Source of the DNA: Sutterella sp.
GTDB lineage: Bacteria > Pseudomonadota > Gammaproteobacteria > Burkholderiales > Burkholderiaceae_F
Direction of reading: 5' to 3'
NCBI GenBank assembly: GCA_020025915.1
Contig: JAHHRH010000061.1
Coordinates: 1 to 7,969, forward strand
DNA: 7,969 bases
In this document: positions 1 through 5,664 of the stretch, in pieces
Numbering within the stretch: the first letter of the stretch is position 1
Layout of the letters: the number at the start of each line of letters is the position of its first letter
Notes under the pieces: generated by a model
Database searches by the model: none
The model's input: the letters and a program-made list of their open reading frames with translations, nothing else
What the model was told of the DNA's origin: nothing
Position numbers and translations under genes: made by a program

Positions 1-102
1 ATAGTCGATCAGTATATGCATTGGTATAGAGAGAAAAGAATCAAAGCTTCATTAGGTGGCTTAAGTCCAAGATCTTTCCGACGCCTTTACAGCATTCAGT
101 AG
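1..102 (+). CDS. IS3-family transposase (OrfB), C-terminal end only
   Basis: The window opens inside this reading frame, which gives 33 codons and a TAG stop. The residues HWYREKRIKASLGGLSP match the highly conserved tail of IS3-family OrfB (DDE/rve integrase) transposases, where W-Y-x-x-K-R-I-K-x-S-L-G-G-x-S-P lies just before the C-terminus. OrfB is normally made by frameshifting from OrfA and catalyses copy-out/paste-in transposition. Only the tail is visible, so whether the element is intact cannot be judged. The element's right end should lie within roughly the next 100 bases. A TGACG/CGTCA pair at 144-148 and 161-165, ending in the CA dinucleotide typical of IS3 ends, is one unproven candidate. 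The family assignment is fairly sure; the subgroup is not. Confidence 0.8.
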   Translation: MVDQYMHWYREKRIKASLGGLSPRSFRRLYSIQ

Positions 103-184
103 CTGACGTCTATACCTGAAAGAAGCCGAGATTTTTCGTTTTATGACGGGTGTTGATTGGCGTCATGGTCACTTATCGCGATAT

Positions 185-200
185 ATAGACACCTGTCTAT
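185..200. promoter_or_regulatory. 7-2-7 perfect dyad upstream of the reductase promoter
   Basis: ATAGACA and its exact reverse complement TGTCTAT are separated by CC. The centre lies about 70 bases upstream of the transcription start expected from the promoter at 227-256, which is where class I activators bind. The two-heptamer, 2-bp-spacer geometry resembles NarL/FixJ-type response-regulator sites, but the heptamer sequence is not the NarL consensus. It could instead belong to the end of the upstream insertion sequence. The dyad is seen directly; its function is inferred. Confidence 0.4.
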
Positions 201-226
201 TAGGGAATTGTCTCTCTTAGAGATGA

Positions 227-256
227 TTGTTTAATCGTAGCGCGAGAGCCTAGAAT
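227..256 (+). promoter_or_regulatory. Putative sigma70 promoter of the flavoprotein reductase
   Basis: A -35-like TTGTTT (227-232) and a -10-like TAGAAT (251-256; 5 of 6 consensus bases) are separated by 18 bases. The predicted start near 263 leaves a leader of about 55 bases before the ATG at 319. This is a match by eye only. It is supported by the position between the transposase remnant and the gene, which has no other upstream partner. Confidence 0.45.
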
Positions 257-318
257 GAGGCGGTACAAGGTGCTGACCAAGCCTTGTGTGTGTTATCTCT
301 AAATAGAAGGAGAGGACT

Positions 319-2115
319 ATGCCTCATTTCAAGACCTTAGCAATTACTGCGGCGATTGCAGCAGTGATGGCTGCACCCGCATCTGCCGCGATGACCGATG
401 GTACCTATACGGGTGTTGGGCAAGGTAAAAATGGCGATGTTACGGTTGAGTTGCAAGTTACGAACGGTAAGCTTGCTCAAGTTCGCGTCGTTAAACATGC
501 CGAAACTCCGGGAATTTCGGATGTTGCGCTCACAAGCTTGCCGCAGAGTATTGTTGATGCACAAAGTCTTAATGTGGATGTTGTGTCAGGTGCTACGCTG
601 ACGAGTGAAGGTATTCGTTTGGCCGTGGCTGATGCGATTCGCAAAGCAGGCGGTGATCCAGATGCTTTTGCAGCTGTCCCTGTGAAGAAGAAGGTGGCAA
701 CCAAACTCATCAAAGACCACGCCGACATTATTGTAGTCGGTGCGGGCGGCTCTGGGATGTCAGCGGCTGTACGTGCAGAGTCGCTTGGTGCCAATGTCAT
801 CTTGATTGAAAAGATGCCGATGATTGGTGGCGTGACAGCTTTGAATGCCGGGACCCTGATTGCAACGGGCTCTCGCTTCCAAAAGGAAAGTCTCAAAGAA
901 ACGAAGGATTCGCCAGAACTTGCCGCTAAGGATATCTTTAGAGTGGGTAAGAATCGGAATGATCCGTTGATGGTGAAGCAGGTCACGGAACGCGTGGGCG
1001 GTGTAGTTGACTGGCTCGTCTATGACCTCAAGATTCCATATGGCCCCGCTGCGACTCAATATCCCGACCATTCTGCGAATCGTCAATTGGGAGTGACAGG
1101 GCGTTCGGTCAACTTCTTGAAACTCATGCGTGAAAAGTTCGAGCATATGGGTGGCAAGCTGATGCTTGAAACTCGCGCACAAGAACTTTTGCGTGATAAG
1201 GACGGTCGCGTCGTGGGTATTCGTGCGACGGATTCGGCAGGCAATACAGTCGAACTTTCGTCGAAGGCGGTGATTTTGGCATCGGGTGGCTTTGGTGCTG
1301 TGAAGTCGATGCTCCCGAATGAAATGAATCAATACGTCTTCTATGGTCTTGACAGCGAAACGGGTGACGGCTACAAGATGGCTACGGCGATCGGTGCCGA
1401 TACCATCAATATGGATCTCGTGAAGATGTATCCGCAGGGTGTTGAAACAGTACCTGGGCACGGTCTCGCTGCAACTGCTTCGTCGACCGACACGATGAAG
1501 AAGTCAGGTGCCATTTACGTGAACCGTGACGGTAAGCGATACGTCAATGAATTGGCGTCGCTCGGTGAACTCACCGATACAACGGTGGCTCAACCTGGCC
1601 ACATCGCTTATATCGTAATGGATGCCAAGGCTTGGAAAGAGTACGTCAACAAGTCGCTTGAAGATCGCTTAGTGCCTGATGAAGCGTCTCTGATGAAGTG
1701 GACGAAGATCGTCAATAACGGTCATCCAGTGATGGCTGTGGCGGACGGCCTTAAGAAAGCCGCTGAAGTTATGGGTGTCAACCCAGAAGGCTTAGCTGCT
1801 ACTGTCAAGTCATGGAACGATATGGTCGCCAACGGTAAGGACACGCAGTTCGGTCGTAAGATCGTCGGTGGTTTAGGTGAAGGTCCCTTCTATATTGTCG
1901 AACAGAAGGTGCGTTACCAAACCACGTTGGGTGGTTTACGCGCAGGCGAAGGCATGCGCATCCTTGATAAGAACGGTAAGCCCATCGAAGGCCTCTATGG
2001 TGCAGGTTGTGTCGTGGGTGGTGCCAACGGTGCTGACTCGATGACCGCTATGATGAACTCCTGGGCAATTGTCTCGGGTGTGATCGCGGCTGAAACGGCT
2101 GTGGGCAAAAAATAA
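319..2115 (+). CDS. Exported FMN/FAD flavoprotein reductase (fumarate/urocanate reductase superfamily)
   Basis: The 598-residue protein is probably a periplasmic respiratory reductase that uses an organic electron acceptor. A Sec signal peptide spans about residues 1-23 (basic start, hydrophobic core, A-S-A before the cut). Residues 26-108 form an FMN_bind domain. Its D87-x-x-SGATLT95 motif is the ApbE flavinylation signature, with Thr95 as the expected covalent FMN site. Residues 135-590 form the FAD-binding fumarate-reductase-like domain. It has the Rossmann motif VVGAGGSG (139-146), the second FAD motif ASGGFG (321-326), and G405-K-R407-Y-V-N-E, where Arg407 aligns with the catalytic proton-donor Arg402 of Shewanella Fcc3. 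By eye, Fcc3 His365 becomes Tyr371, His504 becomes Thr535 and Arg544 becomes Ser574, so the usual carboxylate clamp is lost and fumarate is an unlikely substrate. There is no haem-binding CxxCH, and no cytochrome gene is adjacent, so the electron donor is unknown. The start is set by AAGGAG (307-312), six bases before ATG. The substrate cannot be named. Confidence 0.9.
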   Translation: MPHFKTLAITAAIAAVMAAPASAAMTDGTYTGVGQGKNGDVTVELQVTNGKLAQVRVVKHAETPGISDVALTSLPQSIVDAQSLNVDVVSGATLTSEGIRLAVADAIRKAGGDPDAFAAVPVKKKVATKLIKDHADIIVVGAGGSGMSAAVRAESLGANVILIEKMPMIGGVTALNAGTLIATGSRFQKESLKETKDSPELAAKDIFRVGKNRNDPLMVKQVTERVGGVVDWLVYDLKIPYGPAATQYPDHSANRQLGVTGRSVNFLKLMREKFEHMGGKLMLETRAQELLRDKDGRVVGIRATDSAGNTVELSSKAVILASGGFGAVKSMLPNEMNQYVFYGLDSETGDGYKMATAIGADTINMDLVKMYPQGVETVPGHGLAATASSTDTMKKSGAIYVNRDGKRYVNELASLGELTDTTVAQPGHIAYIVMDAKAWKEYVNKSLEDRLVPDEASLMKWTKIVNNGHPVMAVADGLKKAAEVMGVNPEGLAATVKSWNDMVANGKDTQFGRKIVGGLGEGPFYIVEQKVRYQTTLGGLRAGEGMRILDKNGKPIEGLYGAGCVVGGANGADSMTAMMNSWAIVSGVIAAETAVGKK

Positions 2116-2144
2116 TTGCCTGGTTGCGTAGATAGTAAGCTGAC

Positions 2145-2176
2145 GGGCGACGCTATCGATTTACCGAGGGTCGCCC
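2145..2176. other. Inverted repeat after the reductase gene
   Basis: GGGCGAC (2145-2151) pairs with GTCGCCC (2170-2176) around an 18-base loop, 30 bases past the reductase stop. No T-run follows on either strand. It probably acts with the stronger hairpin at 2180-2210 to protect or end the converging transcripts. Confidence 0.35.
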
Positions 2177-2179
2177 TAG

Positions 2180-2210
2180 AAGCCCTGTTAGATAGGCTCT
2201 AGCAGGGCTT
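2180..2210. terminator. Strong hairpin between converging genes, probable bidirectional terminator
   Basis: A 13-bp stem (2180-2192 with 2198-2210, one G-U wobble) closes a 5-base loop. It sits in the 115-base gap between the stop codons of the reductase (+) and the amidohydrolase (-). The downstream T-run is short (TTT on the plus strand) and nearly absent on the minus strand. Termination may therefore be partial or factor-assisted, but the position between convergent genes supports the call. Confidence 0.65.
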
Positions 2211-2230
2211 TGATGATTGTCGAAGGATGA

Positions 2231-3520
2231 TTATTTGATCTCGTCCATAAATGTCACATAGGACTCACGATCAAGTTGTGGCTTAAAGGCCTTGCAAATG
2301 GCATCAGCCTTAGCGGCACCATCAACCAACAAATCCACGATCGTCATTGCAAGGACTTGTGGCGTCTTGATGTAAGCCACCTCACGATCGCGCAGTTGGT
2401 AGTCTGCGCCATGGAGGACGCCGTCCACACAACCTACCCAAGGATGAACTACAGGCATTAAGTGCGACACGTCCCCCATGTCGGTTGATCCAGCACTATG
2501 TTCGCCTAAGGTCACTTTGTTTTCACCAAAGAGGTCGACAGCATTTTCACGTAGCACCTGTCGGAAGGTCTCGTCAGGACGAAGCGGCAAGTAGCCAGGT
2601 AAGTTTTCAATCGTGCACTGAGCACCAATCGCATCAGCTCCAGCTTTGAGCGCGCGGTCGACTGTCTTGTTGTAGCGCGCCATCGCGTCAATATTAGATG
2701 CACGCACATAGCTTTCCATCTTGACGTAGTCTGGAATCACGTTAACGAGATCACCGCCTGCATTAATGATTGGGTGAAAGCGCACATGGTCTTGGTCTCT
2801 AAAGGTTTCACGAATGGCGTTGACACCCATGACCCCCATCATGGCTGCGTTAAGCGCATTAATGCCTTCTTCCGGGGCAAAGGCTGCGTGCGCGGGACGA
2901 CCATGGTATTCGATGAGTTTGCCGATAAAGCCATTGCTAGATGCACCAAGGTTAAAGTCCGTTCCCGTTGCAACGTGCATTTGCATGGCCATATCGATAT
3001 CGTCAAAAGCGCCCTCAGCGATGAGTTGCTGTTTGCCACCTAAGTACTTAAGGCGATTGGCTTGACGCTCGGCACCACGCCAATCAATTTCGACATATTC
3101 TTCGGCGGGAACCGCAAAAAGCACCACGTCACCGTCGAGTTCTTGCATGACATCACGTAACCCGCAGGCCACAGCAATCATGTTGGCGATCTGAATATTG
3201 TGACCACAGCAGTGCGCTGCCCCCGTCACAGGATCGGCATTTTTGTGGTTACGACAAACGATTGCATCGAGTTCAGCGAGCATTGCGATCGTGCGTTTTG
3301 ACGTACGTCCTTTTAAGCGTGCTTTGACACCAGTGAGACCGTGATTCGTCGTAAATTCAATCCCGAGCTGAGATAAGGTTTCTTGAACTTTTTTGGAGGT
3401 TTTGAATTCTTTAAAGCCGAGTTCTGGTTCAGCGAGAATGGCCTCGGCAATGGCTTCAATCTCAGCACGATGTGCGACGATGGCGTCGCAAACTTTTTGC
3501 TTGATGGTTGCTTGATCCAT
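2231..3520 (-). CDS. M20-family amidohydrolase (AbgB/M20D-like metallopeptidase)
   Basis: A 429-residue cytoplasmic dizinc-type hydrolase with no signal peptide. M20D landmarks appear in order: AELDAI (82-87), H103-C-C105-G-H107-N, P138-A-E-E141, the H182 region (MQMH), the dimerisation-domain motif GRPAHAAFAPEEGINAL (207-223, His211), GSTDMGDVS (344-352) and a late His370. Cys105, His107, Glu141, His182 and His370 fit the metal ligands known from plant IAA-amino-acid hydrolases. CGHN instead of CGHD, and the GSTDMGDVS block, point to the AbgB side of the family (p-aminobenzoyl-glutamate or N-acyl/dipeptide amide cleavage). The substrate remains unknown, and neither an AbgA partner nor an AbgT transporter is nearby. 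It is the last gene of the minus-strand cluster. No Shine-Dalgarno lies directly before the ATG; the nearest one lies beyond a hairpin (see 3532-3581). Confidence 0.88.
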   Translation of the reverse strand: MDQATIKQKVCDAIVAHRAEIEAIAEAILAEPELGFKEFKTSKKVQETLSQLGIEFTTNHGLTGVKARLKGRTSKRTIAMLAELDAIVCRNHKNADPVTGAAHCCGHNIQIANMIAVACGLRDVMQELDGDVVLFAVPAEEYVEIDWRGAERQANRLKYLGGKQQLIAEGAFDDIDMAMQMHVATGTDFNLGASSNGFIGKLIEYHGRPAHAAFAPEEGINALNAAMMGVMGVNAIRETFRDQDHVRFHPIINAGGDLVNVIPDYVKMESYVRASNIDAMARYNKTVDRALKAGADAIGAQCTIENLPGYLPLRPDETFRQVLRENAVDLFGENKVTLGEHSAGSTDMGDVSHLMPVVHPWVGCVDGVLHGADYQLRDREVAYIKTPQVLAMTIVDLLVDGAAKADAICKAFKPQLDRESYVTFMDEIK

Positions 3521-3531
3521 GGATGTTTGTT

Positions 3532-3581
3532 GGATCGCTTTAGTCGCAGGTTTGACGATCTGCTAAAGCGATCCGCTCCTC
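3532..3581 (-). promoter_or_regulatory. Perfect 12-bp hairpin between a Shine-Dalgarno and the amidohydrolase start
   Basis: GGATCGCTTTAG (3532-3543) and CTAAAGCGATCC (3563-3574) are exact complements around a 19-base loop. In the minus-strand mRNA the order is GAGGAG (3581-3576), one base, the hairpin, eleven A-rich bases without any Shine-Dalgarno, then ATG at 3520. Folding would bring the GAGGAG to about 12 bases from the start. This resembles the known T4 gene 38 arrangement, where a hairpin brings a distant Shine-Dalgarno into range. It could instead be an intercistronic stability or attenuation hairpin. Confidence 0.55.
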
Positions 3582-3605
3582 TGTTAAGAATGTTGTCGTG
3601 GTTGA

Positions 3606-3629
3606 CGCCTCAAGGTGTGTCGTGAGGCG
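3606..3629. other. Hairpin after the 157-residue membrane protein gene
   Basis: CGCCTCA (3606-3612) pairs with TGAGGCG (3623-3629) around a 10-base loop, starting about 20 bases after the upstream gene's stop codon. No T-run follows on the minus strand. A complete terminator is unlikely; mRNA processing or stabilisation between the membrane-protein pair and the hydrolase gene is more plausible. Confidence 0.4.
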
Positions 3630-3649
3630 CATGATGTTGGTTGTGCGCT

Positions 3650-4123
3650 TTAGAAAATACCTTCAAGGTGAAGCATCAATTCGGCGAGAGCCGTGGCACA
3701 AAGGAAGCTCCCCGAAGCAACGGCCATGGCGACAGGAACGATACGCCAAGAGAGGCGCTTGAAGGCTTCAATGTCCTTGCCTAAGCAAAGCCCGGCATAG
3801 GCCAAAATGGGGGTGGTGGTCGCGAGGAAGTTAATGTGTTTCGTCTGTTCAACAATCCAGATGCCGCCAGGGAAACTCGGGATCGAGACGATCACAGCCG
3901 TAATCGAGACCCAGAAGACCACTGGAAGCTTATTGAAGCCTGGCAACATTTGAATGACGACACCAAAGAAAGCGATGGCGACAATGATGAGAATGCCAAC
4001 GGCACCTTGCGCGATATCGCCGTGATAACCAAAGGTATTGGCGACTAAGGTGTAGAGTCCCGTCACTAGAAGAATGAAGAGATAGTCCTTGACTTTTTCA
4101 AGATGGTTGATTATGGCGTTCAT
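3650..4123 (-). CDS. Small integral membrane protein, probable second half of a carrier
   Basis: A 157-residue protein that is hydrophobic almost throughout, with about five predicted membrane segments (roughly residues 14-32, 39-60, 66-84, 99-116 and 127-150). A conserved-looking block, ATTTPILAYAGLCLGKDIEAFKRLSW (101-126), places Gly-Lys-Asp-Ile at a membrane edge, and Glu148 is buried in the last segment. I do not recognise a named family. The size and its place 54 bases after the larger membrane gene suggest the two form one transporter, as in split carriers that are fused elsewhere. The start is well supported, with AAGGA (4132-4136) eight bases before ATG. It is probably cotranscribed with both neighbours. 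Function, direction of transport and substrate are not readable from the sequence. Confidence 0.78.
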   Translation of the reverse strand: MNAIINHLEKVKDYLFILLVTGLYTLVANTFGYHGDIAQGAVGILIIVAIAFFGVVIQMLPGFNKLPVVFWVSITAVIVSIPSFPGGIWIVEQTKHINFLATTTPILAYAGLCLGKDIEAFKRLSWRIVPVAMAVASGSFLCATALAELMLHLEGIF

Positions 4124-4177
4124 GATTGATATCCTTAAATGCTGTGTTTCTTCTCAAAGCGTGCAGATTGGATTGAT

Positions 4178-4951
4178 TTAGGCCGTACGCTTATCGCCCG
4201 TCACGAATTCGTAAATTTTGACCGTGATCGGAAGCGAAATGAAGAGCGCAAAATAAATACCAAGCACCGAGGTCATCAAATTGGCAGCGGCCGCATAAGC
4301 CCCCACCGTTTCAGCGGCTTCAGGATAGGCCGTAATGATCGAGCCCGTACCTGCAGCCATCATCGAAGCGGAGCCAATGCCTGCCCCCATCGCTAACGAA
4401 TGCGGATGGAAGATATCAAGCCCCGCAACGATACCTGCAAGAATCGAGATCCAAAGGGCACCAAAGACCGTGCCGCAAATGTACATGCCCATGACACCGC
4501 GGCCTTCAGGACTATCTAAGCCATATTTTTCACTGATGATGGCGACGTTAGGTTCACGGTCGATCGAGTAGCAGGCACCAATGGCCTCACGCTTCATGCC
4601 AAGCAACAAGGCAACCGGCAAACCAAAAATCAACGTGCCAAAGAAGTGACCAAATTCTTGCATGATGAGTGCCCAGCCCGAATTGAGGAGCATCTCAAGA
4701 TTGGGACCGATCCCTAAACCAATTTTGGCGAGCAAGACCAACATGGCAATCGGCATAAATTTGGCCGCACGATCCATTTCAGGCATCTTTAGGATCTTGA
4801 ATTTCGGATAAGAAATCAGTCCGCCTAAGACCAAGGCGTAAAGCAAGGGCAAAAGGACAACGAGTCCAAAGCGAAGCATGCCGATCGATTCGGCAATGAT
4901 CACGATCACGAGCGCTAGAAGATGCAACTTCCAGTTTTTGATGAGGTCCAT
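4178..4951 (-). CDS. Polytopic membrane protein, DUF3100-like
   Basis: A 257-residue protein with about seven hydrophobic segments (near residues 8-24, 27-47, 65-83, 94-118, 152-178, 185-205 and 215-243). A polar loop, REAIGACYSIDREPNVAII (121-139) followed by SPEGRG, is rich in charged residues for a membrane protein and is the likely signature or binding region. A small-residue stretch, MGAGIGSASMMAAGTGS (188-204), looks like a helix break or re-entrant loop of the kind seen in secondary carriers. The DUF3100 assignment is from memory of the family and is tentative. It is the first sizeable gene of the operon, and GGAG (4960-4963) lies eight bases before its ATG. Linkage to an M20 hydrolase suggests transport of an amide or amino-acid-like compound, which is inference. 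Confidence 0.8.
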   Translation of the reverse strand: MDLIKNWKLHLLALVIVIIAESIGMLRFGLVVLLPLLYALVLGGLISYPKFKILKMPEMDRAAKFMPIAMLVLLAKIGLGIGPNLEMLLNSGWALIMQEFGHFFGTLIFGLPVALLLGMKREAIGACYSIDREPNVAIISEKYGLDSPEGRGVMGMYICGTVFGALWISILAGIVAGLDIFHPHSLAMGAGIGSASMMAAGTGSIITAYPEAAETVGAYAAAANLMTSVLGIYFALFISLPITVKIYEFVTGDKRTA

Positions 4952-5002
4952 ATAGGTGTCTCCAAGAGGGGTTTTAGTTAGTTGAAGGCATTTTTGGCCG
5001 TC

Positions 5003-5188
5003 TCAAGACGCATGTCTAGCGTGATTTGGCTTTTTTAGACGGATTTTGGGTGCAATGAGGGCGTAATTAAAGCCAACCAATGCGCCTAAAAACGCGACAT
5101 CAACCGACAAAAATGTCAAAAAAGAAAAGGAAAGTTGAGTGGGCTCGCCAAAGAAACCAGGGCGGTCAAGCGAAGCCAGGAATCGCAC
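5003..5188 (-). CDS. Possible 61-residue single-span membrane protein or 3' part of a broken gene
   Basis: A GTG-started frame of 61 residues that ends 51 bases before the DUF3100-like gene. Residues about 19-46 are hydrophobic (SFSFLTFL, then AFLGALVGF), followed by a basic tail (KIRLKKPNHARH) typical of an inside-facing anchor end. No Shine-Dalgarno precedes the GTG, which lies in the arm of a hairpin. It continues, in the same frame, the 42-codon frame at 5320-5192, with only TAA and CGT between them. It may therefore be the second half of a roughly 105-residue gene broken by one stop. Chance cannot be excluded. Confidence 0.3.
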   Translation of the reverse strand: MRFLASLDRPGFFGEPTQLSFSFLTFLSVDVAFLGALVGFNYALIAPKIRLKKPNHARHAS

Positions 5189-5207
5189 ACGTTAGAGTGA
5201 ACGTGTG
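5186..5207. promoter_or_regulatory. 8-bp perfect inverted repeat at the small-ORF stop
   Basis: CACACGTT (5186-5193) and AACGTGTG (5200-5207) are exact complements around the 6-base spacer AGAGTG. On the minus-strand transcript the hairpin spans the last codons and stop of the 42-residue ORF. It could be an RNA switch element or a DNA operator; the sequence does not decide. Confidence 0.45.
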
Positions 5208-5320
5208 GATGTTGATGAGGATGTTGTAGAGGAGGAAGAAGTGGACGCAATACGGGTATTTATGTTCACCTGGGCTTGCCTTGCGAGGTCGTGTACCTCG
5301 ATTTTGCGGTTTAACATCAT
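5192..5320 (-). CDS. Small ORF (42 residues) with a Ser/Thr run, possible leader peptide
   Basis: A 42-codon frame that begins with two ATG codons. GGAG lies 4 bases before the first and 7 before the second, so the second start is better placed. After an ordinary polar N-terminus, residues 26-39 are 14 consecutive Ser or Thr residues, encoded by mixed TCC, TCA, TCT, ACA and ACT codons. Arg-Ser-Leu and TAA follow, with the TAA in the loop of the hairpin at 5186-5207. A run of related codons before a hairpin, ahead of an operon, is the layout of attenuation leader peptides such as thrL. It is alternatively the N-terminal half of an interrupted small gene (see 5003-5188). The frame and motif are seen; the role is inferred. 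Confidence 0.4.
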   Translation of the reverse strand: MMLNRKIEVHDLARQAQVNINTRIASTSSSSTTSSSTSTRSL

Positions 5321-5341
5321 CAAACTCCAATACTTAAAAGT

Positions 5342-5363
5342 GTGTAGCACAAAAGGTGCACAC
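5342..5363. promoter_or_regulatory. Imperfect dyad upstream of the minus-strand leader
   Basis: GTGT-a-GCAC (5342-5350) pairs with GTGCACAC (5356-5363) across AAAAG, with a single unpaired A. It lies 22-43 bases upstream of the small-ORF start on the minus strand, where an operator overlapping a promoter, or a leader hairpin, would be expected. The symmetry is seen directly; the function is a guess. Confidence 0.3.
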
Positions 5364-5593
5364 CAAAAATGATATGAAATACCTTAGCAGAAGCTAAAAA
5401 AATCTTCCTGAAGTCGAGCTAATGCTTTGATATGCGCCAATAAGAATAGGGTGAAGTGATTAGATTTTTGAAGGATAAACGAAAGAGGAGATATTCAAGG
5501 AGGATGGAGCATCAATCTAACATAAGATTGCATGAACGAACATGAGATTTGCATAAAACAAACAGCAGAAAGAGGCACGTAGATATTTACTGT

Positions 5594-5623
5594 TTGCAAT
5601 AATAAATTCTCTCAGGTTAAAAT
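5594..5623 (+). promoter_or_regulatory. Putative sigma70 promoter of umuC
   Basis: TTGCAA (5594-5599) and TAAAAT (5618-5623; 5 of 6 consensus bases) are separated by 18 bases, about 42 bases before the umuC ATG. A single LexA-type half-site, TACTGT (5588-5593), abuts the -35 box. The second half expected for CTGT-N8-ACAG is absent, so classical SOS control is not evident. Confidence 0.5.
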
Positions 5624-5664
5624 GACTCTCATATCAGCATACGTAAACATCAAGGTTCACCATC

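Larger units (their letters stand above)
5321..5664. other. AT-rich gap between the minus-strand operon and umuC
   Basis: I see no convincing gene in these 344 bases on either strand. The gap holds an imperfect dyad at 5342-5363, a short TTAGC/GCTAA hairpin followed by seven A residues near 5384-5404, two purine-rich stretches (5485-5490 and 5498-5503) that lead only to a 13-codon frame, and the umuC promoter near its end. The minus-strand operon promoter must lie here or just inside the leader, but no clear -35/-10 pair stands out. Confidence 0.6.

Noticed and set aside
760..1461. Long minus-strand open frame of 233 codons inside the reductase gene
   Set aside because: It is the complement of a well-supported reading frame, and its translation shows no domain or composition of a real protein.
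5205..5372. Plus-strand GTG frame of 55 codons with an acidic start (VDVDEDVVEEEE)
   Set aside because: It is antisense to the Ser/Thr run, has no Shine-Dalgarno, and its acidic stretch is simply the complement of the TCN/ACN codons.
5498..5545. AAGGAGG followed by ATG and a 13-codon frame
   Set aside because: The Shine-Dalgarno-like stretch touches the ATG with no spacing, and the next purine stretch is too far away. The peptide has no notable feature.
5588..5607. SOS (LexA) operator at umuC
   Set aside because: Only the TACTGT half matches; the second half reads ATAAAT, so it is not annotated as a LexA site.
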